Assembly (NCBI GenBank): GCA_036554945.1
Contig: DATBMH010000030.1
Span: 1-50,280 of the forward strand
Length of the DNA stretch: 50,280 nucleotides
Direction of reading: 5' to 3'
Origin: JACDAN01 sp036554945
Lineage (GTDB): Bacteria; Actinomycetota; Thermoleophilia; Gaiellales; Gaiellaceae
Position 1 is the stretch's first letter; each line of letters begins with the position of its first letter. The notes under the pieces were generated by a model. That model ran no database searches. It saw nothing but the letters and a program-made list of their open reading frames with translations, and was not told where the DNA came from. The translations under genes and the position numbers were made by a program. Shown here piece by piece: positions 33,823 to 39,830 of the stretch.

Positions 33823-34380
33823 ATGGCTGAAGCACGTCTTGCATCCGTCTCGTCCGGCCTTGCCCCCGTGAGCCCGGGGTGGTTCGTCGTGAACGCGGGC
33901 GACGCCGCCTGGGTGAACAACGACCGCTACGGCGGCGTCTGCATCTTCGAGTCCGACGAGTTCGTCCTGCGCGGACGACCGGACCTGGACGCCTACGAGA
34001 AGCCCGCCGCCGGCTTCGTCATCCGCGTCGTGATGCCGGGGCAGCCGACCGGCGGGTACCACGCCGAGTCCGTGCAGGAGGACTTCCTCGTCGTCCTCGG
34101 GGAGTGCATCGCGATCGTGGACGACCAGGAGCGGCACCTCCGCACCTGGGACTTCGTCCACTGCCCGCCGGGCGTCGCGCACGCGTTCGTCGGGGCCGGC
34201 GACGGCCCGTGCGTGATCATCTGCGCCGGCAACCGGGATGACGACGAGTCGTTCTGGCGGGAGGCGCTCCCGTCGGACGCTGCGCGGCGTCACGGCGCCG
34301 GCGGCGAGAACGAGCGCCAGCCGGCCGGGTCCTGGCGCGTCGAACGGCCGCCGACGTGGGATCGACTGCCGTGGGCCTGA
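33823..34380 (+). CDS. Cupin-domain protein
   Basis: Protein of 185 aa with a cupin_2 barrel. YHAESVQEDFLVVLGECIAIVDDQERHLRTWDFVHCPPGVAHAFVGAGDGPCVIIC carries the metal motifs: His80 and Glu84 in the first motif and His118 or so in the second. The C-terminal 35 residues are polar. Such barrels are sensors, isomerases or dioxygenases; no substrate can be chosen. ATG with GAAAGGAG 6 nt upstream. Confidence 0.88.
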   Translation: MAEARLASVSSGLAPVSPGWFVVNAGDAAWVNNDRYGGVCIFESDEFVLRGRPDLDAYEKPAAGFVIRVVMPGQPTGGYHAESVQEDFLVVLGECIAIVDDQERHLRTWDFVHCPPGVAHAFVGAGDGPCVIICAGNRDDDESFWREALPSDAARRHGAGGENERQPAGSWRVERPPTWDRLPWA

Positions 34381-34381
34381 A

Positions 34382-35023
34382 CTAGCCGTCCTGCGGGTCC
34401 AGGTCGGCGGCGCTCGCGTACTGGGGAGGCCCGGCGAGCCGGTAGACGTGGATCGTCACGCCTCTCGGGGTGGCTCGCGACTCGACCAGGTCGAGCGCGG
34501 TGTCCGGCCCGGTGTCGGGGAACAGCCGCGTGCCCTGGCCGAGAACGACCGGATAGGTGAGCAGGGTGATCTCGTCGACGAGCCGGAGGTCGAGCAGCCA
34601 GCGGACCAGGCTGCCGCTTCCGTGCACCTGCACCTCGCCCCCCGGCTCGGCCTTCAGCTCGCCGACGGCTGCCGCGACGTCTCCGGAAAGGACGGTCGTG
34701 TCCGCCCACTGCGGGTCGGTGAGCGTTGTCGACGCCACGTACTTGGGCCGCGTGTTCAGCGACACCGAGATCGGGTTGTCGCCCTGATCTCGCCCCCAGG
34801 AGCCGGTTCCCCAGGAGCCGGCGAAGATCTCGTAGGTCCGCCGGCCGAACAGGAACGCGTCGGCGCGCTCGAAGACCTGGTCGAGGAACGTCGCGGCCTC
34901 GTCGTCGAAGAGGGGTATGGCCCAGCCGCCGCGCTCGAATCCGCCGCTGCGGTCCTCCTCCGACGCCCCGAGCCCCTGCATCACTCCGTCGACGGTGACG
35001 TGCGTGACGGTCGTCAGCTTCAT
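34382..35023 (-). CDS. Dihydrofolate reductase-like (RibD C-terminal) protein
   Basis: Protein of 213 aa of the RibD_C/YwjB group. Opening VTHVTVDGVMQGLG, then DAFLFGRRTYEIFAGSW, KYVASTTLTDPQW, VQVHGSGSLVRWLLDLRLVDEITLLTYPVVLGQGTRLF, are standard. These NADPH-binding proteins are widespread in actinobacteria and mostly uncharacterised. ATG with GGGAG about 10 nt upstream. Convergent with the cupin gene, 1 bp apart. Confidence 0.92.
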   Translation of the reverse strand: MKLTTVTHVTVDGVMQGLGASEEDRSGGFERGGWAIPLFDDEAATFLDQVFERADAFLFGRRTYEIFAGSWGTGSWGRDQGDNPISVSLNTRPKYVASTTLTDPQWADTTVLSGDVAAAVGELKAEPGGEVQVHGSGSLVRWLLDLRLVDEITLLTYPVVLGQGTRLFPDTGPDTALDLVESRATPRGVTIHVYRLAGPPQYASAADLDPQDG

Positions 35024-35100
35024 CGTGGCAGCTCCCTTCGATCGTTCGGCGCCCCCGAATACGACCTTCGGGGCGGAGGAAACTCATCGTCAGAACGAAC

Positions 35101-35124
35101 AAAGCCCCGCAGCTGCGGGGCTTT
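35101..35124 (-). terminator. Terminator after tRNA-Gly
   Basis: AAAGCCCCGC-AGCT-GCGGGGCTTT is a perfect 10-bp stem, 9 bp beyond the tRNA-Gly 3' end on the minus strand, followed by TGTTCGTTC. The symmetry means it could also act on the plus strand. Confidence 0.8.
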
Positions 35125-35132
35125 CGACCGAG

Positions 35133-35206
35133 AGCGGATGATGGGACTCGAACCCACGACCTTCTGCATGGCAAGCAGACGCTCTAGCCAACTGAGCTAC
35201 ATCCGC
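35133..35206 (-). tRNA. tRNA-Gly (GCC)
   Basis: 74-nt cloverleaf on the minus strand. Acceptor stem GCGGATG/CATCCGC (35206-35200 with 35140-35134), discriminator U at 35133, anticodon loop TTGCCAT giving GCC, T-loop GGTTCGAGTCC. CCA is not encoded. A strong terminator follows. Confidence 0.97.
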
Positions 35207-35232
35207 GTGCGGCCAGTATAGCCAGGCGGTTT

Positions 35233-35637
35233 TCAGGCTCCGGATGCGTCCAGGGCCTCGTTGACGAGCCGGTCCGCGAGCTCGTTGTGCTCGCGCCGGA
35301 CCGCCGTGTAGCCGACGCGACCGAGCCGGCGCGCGAGGTCCGAGGCCTCCTCGTTCAGCTCCCTGAGCGCGGCGTTCTTGACCTTGTACTCCCCGCGCAT
35401 CTGCTTGACGAGGAGCTCGGAGTCGGAGACGACCTCGAGTTCGTCGACGCCGGCGTCCACCGCCTGCTCGAGCCCCGCGATCAGCGCCCGGTACTCGGCG
35501 ACGTTGTTCGTCGCTGTCCCGATCGCCTCGCCGTGCGCGGCGAGCACGGTCCCGTCCTCCGTCTCGAGCACGTAGCCGTAGGCAGCCGGTCCCGGGTTCC
35601 CGCGCGCCCCGCCGTCCGTGGAGAGCCGTGCCTTCAC
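35233..35637 (-). CDS. Ribonuclease HI family protein
   Basis: Short RNase H of 134 aa, archaeal/Bacillus YpdQ-like, without an N-terminal hybrid-binding domain. Metal-site residues are visible: Asp8 in STDGGARGNPG, Glu in NNVAEYRAL, Asp in VVSDSELLVKQM and Asp in HNELADRLVNEAL. It would cut RNA in RNA-DNA hybrids. The GTG at 35635-35637 overlaps the stop of the upstream YqfO-like gene by 4 bp. The long upstream open frame is a shadow. Confidence 0.93.
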   Translation of the reverse strand: MKARLSTDGGARGNPGPAAYGYVLETEDGTVLAAHGEAIGTATNNVAEYRALIAGLEQAVDAGVDELEVVSDSELLVKQMRGEYKVKNAALRELNEEASDLARRLGRVGYTAVRREHNELADRLVNEALDASGA

Positions 35638-35942
35638 AGAAGCGGATAGACGTCGAACGCGGGCTCCTCGTACGGGTGCGCCGCCCGAAGCGCGGCGACG
35701 ACCTCGTCGTGCAGCTCTTCCGGGTACACAGTCTCGAGGCGCAACTCGGACACGCGCTGCTCCTTCCCGCGCTGGCCGATCGTGGGCGACGCTCGATCGG
35801 TCGCGAGAAACGTGCCCGTGCCAGCCGCGTACCAGGAACAGTGCTCGTAGTCGCCGATCTTCCCGGCGCCCGCTTCGAACAGCGCCGTCCGCACTCTGTC
35901 GAGCGCCTCTCGGGGAACGAAGACGACGAGCTTCCGATTCAC
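35634..35942 (-). CDS. YqfO-like protein (stand-alone NIF3 insert domain)
   Basis: Protein of 102 aa matching the middle insertion of NIF3/YqfO proteins (PII/CutA-like fold): GAGKIGDYEHCSWYAAGTGTFL, PTIGQRGKEQRVSELRLETVYPEEL and the ending RAAHPYEEPAFDVYPLL. The metal-binding NIF3 halves are missing. In actinobacteria full NIF3 often stands next to a zinc-ribbon protein and RNase HI, so this gene-RNase HI pair may be a reduced form of that cluster. GTG start at 35940-35942, with TAGACC 6 nt upstream. Confidence 0.85.
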   Translation of the reverse strand: MNRKLVVFVPREALDRVRTALFEAGAGKIGDYEHCSWYAAGTGTFLATDRASPTIGQRGKEQRVSELRLETVYPEELHDEVVAALRAAHPYEEPAFDVYPLL

Positions 35943-35977
35943 GTTTGCGGTCTATCAGGCTCGGGCAGAGAAGCGAC

Positions 35978-36355
35978 GTGGTCACGCTCGAAGTCCAGCC
36001 GAGGCCCACCCCGGAGGAGCGCGCCGACACCGTCGTGCCCGTCGACGTGGAGCCGCAGCTCGCCGACCTCGCCGACACGATCGAGGAGTGGGCGACCCAT
36101 CGCCCGACCTGGGAGTTCATGCTTCAGGAGGGTCACGACTTCGGGCGGGCGAACAACGTCGAGGGACGCCTGCTCTACGTCGCGGGCGAGCAGACGTCCT
36201 CGCTCCTCTTCCGCCTCGACCAGCTGGACGGCGCCGACGACGCAGTCGACACGCTCGTGCTGCGCTTCGAGGAGCGGGACGGGATCTGCGTCCTCGCGCG
36301 CTGCACCTCGAACGGCCTCGACGTCGAGCTCCACCACATCCTCACGTTCACCTAG
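35978..36355 (+). CDS. Uncharacterised acidic protein (125 aa)
   Basis: Mostly beta-strand-like, acidic protein with WATHRPTWEFMLQEGHDFGRANNVEGRLLYVAGEQTSSLLF and a closing DVELHHILTF. No family recognised. The GTG at 35978 has AGAGAAG a few bases upstream. It is divergent from the YqfO-like gene (35 bp) and convergent with the aldehyde dehydrogenase gene. Codon use is typical of the window. Confidence 0.7.
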   Translation: MVTLEVQPRPTPEERADTVVPVDVEPQLADLADTIEEWATHRPTWEFMLQEGHDFGRANNVEGRLLYVAGEQTSSLLFRLDQLDGADDAVDTLVLRFEERDGICVLARCTSNGLDVELHHILTFT

Positions 36356-36361
36356 GGCCGG

Positions 36362-37861
36362 CTACTCGTTCGTGTCGATCTGCGCCTTCTGCAGGCGCCC
36401 GGAATAGTCGACGTAGATCGACTTCCACTCGGTGAAGACGTCGAGCGCGGCCTGGCCGGCCTCGCGGTGGCCGTTGCCGGTGTCCTTCGTGCCGCCGAAC
36501 GGGAGGTGCACCTCCGCGCCGATCGTCCCGGCGTTGATGTAGGTGATGCCGGTGTCGAGGTCGCGCATCGCGCGGAACGCCTTGTTGACGTCGCGCGTGA
36601 AGATCGACGACGAGAGGCCGTACTTGACGCCGTTCGCAGCGCGGACGGCCTCGTCGAACGACTCGACCGGGATCAGCGCCGTGGTCGGGCCGAAGATCTC
36701 CTCCTGCGCGATCCGCATGTGGGGCTCCACCTCGGCGAAGATCGTCGGCCGGTAGTAGAAGCCGTCGGAGAGCCCGTTGCCGGACGCGACCTCGCCGCCG
36801 GTCAGGAGCTTCGCGCCCTCGTCCTTCCCGATCTCGGTGTATGAGTGGATCTTCTCCAGCGACCGCTGGTTGATCACGGGGCCGACGTCCGTCTCGTCCT
36901 CCCAGCCGTAGCCGAGGCGCAGCTTCTCCGCGGCGGTGACGAGCTTCGCCTGCAGCTCCTCGTAGACGCCGCGCTGGACGATCACGCGGCTGGCGGCCGT
37001 GCAGCGCTGGCCCGAGGTGCCGAATGCCGACCAGATGATGCCCTCGACGGCCAGGTCCAGATCGGCGTCGTCCAGGACGATGATCGCGTTCTTCCCGCCG
37101 AGCTCGAGGTGCACGTGCTTGAGGCCGTCGGCCGCCGCCTTCAGCACGGCGACACCGGTCTCCCGGGAGCCGGTCAGCGAGATCACGCGGACGTCCGGGT
37201 GGCGCACGAGCGCCTCACCGACCGCGCCGCCGCCGCCGTGGACGATGTTGAGCACGCCCTGCGGGAGCCCGGCCTCGAGCAGCAGCTCGACGTAGCGCTG
37301 GCCGAGCGTCGGCGTGTCGGTCGCCGGCTTGAAGACGATCGTGTTCCCGGCGACGAGCGCCGGCAGCGTCTTCCACGACGGGATCGCGATCGGGAAGTTC
37401 CACGGCGTGATCACGCCGATGACGCCGATCGGCATCCGGACGCTCATCTGGAACTTGTCCTTCAGCTCCGACGGCGTCGTCTGGCCGAAGAGGCGCCGTC
37501 CCTCGCCGCCCATGTAGTACGCCATGTCGATCGCTTCCTGGACGTCGCCCCGGGCCTCGGCGAGCACCTTCCCCATCTCGCGGGCCATCAGCTGCGACAG
37601 GTCCTCCTTCTCGCCCTTCAGCAGCTCGCCGAAGCGGAAGAGGATCTCGCCGCGCTTCGGCGCAGGCACGAGCCGCCACTCCTCGAACGCGTCCTTCGCG
37701 GCGGCGACCGCGCGCTGGACGTCCTCCTCGGCGGACAGTGGGAAGGTGCCGATCGCCTCGCCGTTGGCGGGCGACGTGGACTCGAAGGTCTCGCCGGACG
37801 CGGCGTCCACCCACTTGCCGGCGATGTAGTTCTGGAAGGTCTTCGACCCGAGCAGCGCCAT
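36362..37861 (-). CDS. NAD(P)-dependent aldehyde dehydrogenase
   Basis: ALDH superfamily enzyme of 499 aa. ITPWNFPIAIPSWKTLPAL is the nucleotide-binding start, ELGGKNAIIV carries the general-base Glu (about 253) and GQRCTAASR the catalytic Cys287. PFGGTKDTGNGHREAG is the C-terminal signature. Closest in feel to alpha-ketoglutaric semialdehyde or aminoadipate-semialdehyde type enzymes, so the substrate is uncertain. ATG at 37859-37861, 13 bp after the stop of a small upstream gene. Confidence 0.94.
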   Translation of the reverse strand: MALLGSKTFQNYIAGKWVDAASGETFESTSPANGEAIGTFPLSAEEDVQRAVAAAKDAFEEWRLVPAPKRGEILFRFGELLKGEKEDLSQLMAREMGKVLAEARGDVQEAIDMAYYMGGEGRRLFGQTTPSELKDKFQMSVRMPIGVIGVITPWNFPIAIPSWKTLPALVAGNTIVFKPATDTPTLGQRYVELLLEAGLPQGVLNIVHGGGGAVGEALVRHPDVRVISLTGSRETGVAVLKAAADGLKHVHLELGGKNAIIVLDDADLDLAVEGIIWSAFGTSGQRCTAASRVIVQRGVYEELQAKLVTAAEKLRLGYGWEDETDVGPVINQRSLEKIHSYTEIGKDEGAKLLTGGEVASGNGLSDGFYYRPTIFAEVEPHMRIAQEEIFGPTTALIPVESFDEAVRAANGVKYGLSSSIFTRDVNKAFRAMRDLDTGITYINAGTIGAEVHLPFGGTKDTGNGHREAGQAALDVFTEWKSIYVDYSGRLQKAQIDTNE

Positions 37862-37874
37862 GACGGCGCGTAGG

Positions 37875-38090
37875 TTACTCAGGCGGGTCCGAGCTGAGGA
37901 AGGTTCCCGGCGCCCGCGGCCTGCGGCGATCGCGGATCTCGCGCTTTCCGCCCGCACTCTTGCCCCGGCGGCGGTCGGGCCCGGTCCGCCGGTCGACGAT
38001 CACCTCGACGTTCGGGTTGTCCTTGTAGTACTCGGTGAGCTTGTCGAAGAGCTCATCCGCGAGCTCTGCTGGGATGACGCAATAGATCAT
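37875..38090 (-). CDS. Small conserved-looking protein (71 aa)
   Basis: It begins MIYCVIPAELADELFDKLTE, continues YYKDNPNVEVIVDRRTGPDRR and ends in a basic tail. The strand-helix-strand pattern suggests a compact ferredoxin-like half fold. No family recognised. The stop is 13 bp before the aldehyde dehydrogenase start, so the two are likely co-transcribed. A -10-like TAAGAT lies at about 38108-38113. Confidence 0.65.
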   Translation of the reverse strand: MIYCVIPAELADELFDKLTEYYKDNPNVEVIVDRRTGPDRRRGKSAGGKREIRDRRRPRAPGTFLSSDPPE

Positions 38091-38131
38091 TGCCGCTCTC
38101 TACCGCATCTTAGGGACGACTTCGGCGGACG

Positions 38132-38743
38132 CTAGAGGCGGGCGATCTGGGGGACGATCTTTCCGTCGGGCTGGATCTTCGCGTTCCAGGACTGGTACCC
38201 GCCGTCCAGCTCGGCGAGCTCGTGCCCACGGGCCTCGAGCTTGACCGGCTGCGCCGACTCGGGCGAGACGCGGTACTGGTACCAGGTGATGTCCCAGGCG
38301 ATCGTGATCACGAGCTCCTGGTTGACGCCGGAGAGCGGGAGGATGCTGGCCCTCGGCTCGCCCAGGCTCTTCGCGACGCCGCCGATCGTGCGGCGGTAGT
38401 CGCTCGCGTTGTAGAGGTCGGCCGCCTCGACGGTGGCGAGCTCGGGATCGCTCAGCCGCCGGAGGATGGGCTCGGAGGCCACGGTCTCCTCCGGCGCCGA
38501 CTGGAGCGGCGAGAAGATCGAGGCCAGGAGGCCCCGCCGTCGCCGTCGCTGGACCGGCACCGTGGGCGTCGTCGGACTGCCTTCCTTGACCCACCCGTAG
38601 TCGGCAGCGATCTCCTGGCAGAGCGGGCACACGTCCACGAACTCGCCGCCCTCGGGCGCATATCGCACCGCACGCTCGCCCTGCAGCAGGCTCCGATCGC
38701 AGATCGCGCAGGTGCGGCTGACCGCCTGGCCGATGATCTGCAT
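38132..38743 (-). CDS. Zinc-ribbon protein of unknown function
   Basis: Protein of 203 aa. An N-terminal treble-clef or ribbon (CAICDRSL...CPLCQEI, about 12-45) precedes a basic linker QRRRRRGLL and a C-terminal domain (about 95-203) with LYNASDYRRTIGGVAKSLGEPRASILPLSG and ITIAWDITWYQYRV. Function unknown. ATG at 38741-38743 with TAAGAT 8 nt upstream, so probably leaderless. Divergent from the PadR gene. Confidence 0.75.
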   Translation of the reverse strand: MQIIGQAVSRTCAICDRSLLQGERAVRYAPEGGEFVDVCPLCQEIAADYGWVKEGSPTTPTVPVQRRRRRGLLASIFSPLQSAPEETVASEPILRRLSDPELATVEAADLYNASDYRRTIGGVAKSLGEPRASILPLSGVNQELVITIAWDITWYQYRVSPESAQPVKLEARGHELAELDGGYQSWNAKIQPDGKIVPQIARL

Positions 38744-38751
38744 AGGCGGCG

Positions 38752-38757
38752 ATCTTA
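38752..38757 (-). promoter_or_regulatory. -10 element for a leaderless zinc-ribbon gene
   Basis: TAAGAT on the minus strand ends 8 nt before the ATG at 38743. No Shine-Dalgarno. Confidence 0.4.
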
Positions 38758-38818
38758 GCCCAGCGCTTCGAGGCCACCGTCACGGCTTCCTCGTCTGCTA
38801 CATATGTTATTTACAGGT

Positions 38819-39202
38819 ATGAGGCGCCATCGTCATTCCCGCGTTCGCCGCCGGGTCGGCCCGGCCGAGTTCGAGGTGCGTGCGAGGGTCGAGCGCTTTG
38901 CCGAGCCGGCCGTCCTGCTACTTCTCCGGGAGCGCCCCGTTCACGGGTACGAGCTGCTCGAGCAGCTCCCCGAGCTGACCGGCGACCGGGTCGACATGGG
39001 CAACCTCTACCGCTTCCTGCGCATGCTCGAGTTCGACGGCCTCGTCCGCTCCGAGTGGGACGACGCGGCACCGGGACCGGGCAAGCGGGTCTACGAGCTG
39101 ACCCCCGAGGGGCGCGCGCTCCTCGATCAGTGGGCGAGCGCGTTGCAAGATTCGCAAATGCGCCTCGGGGCCTTCCTCACGAGATATGCGGAGAGGAGGT
39201 GA
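38819..39202 (+). CDS. PadR-family transcriptional regulator
   Basis: Winged-helix repressor of 127 aa. After a basic N-terminus, AVLLLLRERPVHGYELLEQLPEL, MGNLYRFLRMLEFDGLVRSEW and KRVYELTPEGRALLDQW are the PadR core. The short C-terminal helix is the dimer arm of the subfamily 1 type. The ATG at 38819 is preferred; an ATG at 38804 lies in the A/T-rich CATATGTTATTTAC stretch that is more likely promoter and operator. It is followed directly by a small basic coiled-coil gene, a common PadR arrangement. Confidence 0.88.
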   Translation: MRRHRHSRVRRRVGPAEFEVRARVERFAEPAVLLLLRERPVHGYELLEQLPELTGDRVDMGNLYRFLRMLEFDGLVRSEWDDAAPGPGKRVYELTPEGRALLDQWASALQDSQMRLGAFLTRYAERR

Positions 39203-39204
39203 CC

Positions 39205-39405
39205 ATGCACGGACGACGACATCGATTCCACCGCCGCTACTCCCACGGGATCGGCCGCGGCTGGTACGACCGCGAGCGCGTCCTCGAGCGGCTGGAGGAG
39301 TACCAGCGAGACCTCGAGCAGGAGCTCGCGGACGTCTCTGATCTGATCAAGCGACTGAAGGACAGCGGCGCCGGCGAGACCCAGCAGGCGACCGCGACCG
39401 TCTAG
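39205..39405 (+). CDS. Small His/Arg-rich coiled-coil protein (PadR partner)
   Basis: Protein of 66 aa. A basic His/Arg-rich start (MHGRRHRFHRRYSHG) is followed by a helix LERLEEYQRDLEQELADVSDLIKRLKD with heptad spacing. It recalls the DUF5320-type proteins next to some PadR genes, but that is only a resemblance. The ATG is preceded by GAGAGGAGGTGA, the strongest ribosome site in the window, overlapping the PadR stop. High expression is likely. Confidence 0.75.
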   Translation: MHGRRHRFHRRYSHGIGRGWYDRERVLERLEEYQRDLEQELADVSDLIKRLKDSGAGETQQATATV

Positions 39406-39415
39406 GAGGTTCGGT

Positions 39416-39435
39416 GGGCGGGCTTCGGCCCGCCC
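39416..39435 (+). terminator. UUCG-capped GC hairpin after the PadR operon
   Basis: GGGCGGGC-TTCG-GCCCGCCC is a perfect 8-bp stem with a stable tetraloop, 10 bp after the stop of the PadR partner. No T-run follows, as is common for actinobacterial terminators. Confidence 0.65.
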
Positions 39436-39644
39436 CGCGCCTCCCCTCGGACCGCGTGCGACCGGTGCCCTTACGCGGTCCGTGCCGTCTCCCGACCCCG
39501 CGCAGGCGGCACGGCACCACCGAAACGTACGACCCGAACCGCCGGCAGCGGCCGCCCGTGGACAACCAATCCCACTCTCGGCACGAAGGCCGCGGCCCGC
39601 AGGGCCACGGCCGAGGGACAGTCCCTCGCGCTACGCGCCTCGCG
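39436..39644. other. Gene-free structured intergenic stretch
   Basis: About 210 bp between the PadR terminator and a possible small ORF. It holds GGACCGCGT/ACGCGGTCC arms (39449-39481), GTGCCG/CGGCAC arms (39482-39512) and G/C-rich partial repeats near 39585-39640. It does not match 6S, tmRNA, SRP or RNase P RNA by the parts I can recall. No gene is seen. Confidence 0.4.
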
Positions 39645-39830
39645 CTACGCGCGGCGGCGGCGCCAGCGATGGAGGTGCTTCGACTTCGCCGCGGACTTCG
39701 GCGGCGCGGGCTCGGGCGGCGGGTCGTGCTCGGCCAGCCAGCGGGCGGCCTCGTCGTCCGGGTCGAGACCGGCCTGGCGCTCGAGCTCGCCGCGCCGTTT
39801 CGCCGCCTGCTCGGAGCGGCGAAGCCTCAG
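39645..39830 (-). CDS. Possible small basic protein downstream of the EF-G paralogue
   Basis: An open frame of 62 codons starts at a CTG that overlaps the stop of the EF-G-like gene, with GGAAGAGG 9 nt upstream. It reads LRRSEQAAKRRGELERQAG, then LDPDDEAARWLAEHDPPPEP, and ends KHLHRWRRRRA. The composition (helix, acidic-proline linker, basic tail) and codon use look coding. The unusual CTG start makes it uncertain. It would be translationally coupled to the upstream gene. Confidence 0.35.
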   Translation of the reverse strand: MRLRRSEQAAKRRGELERQAGLDPDDEAARWLAEHDPPPEPAPPKSAAKSKHLHRWRRRRA

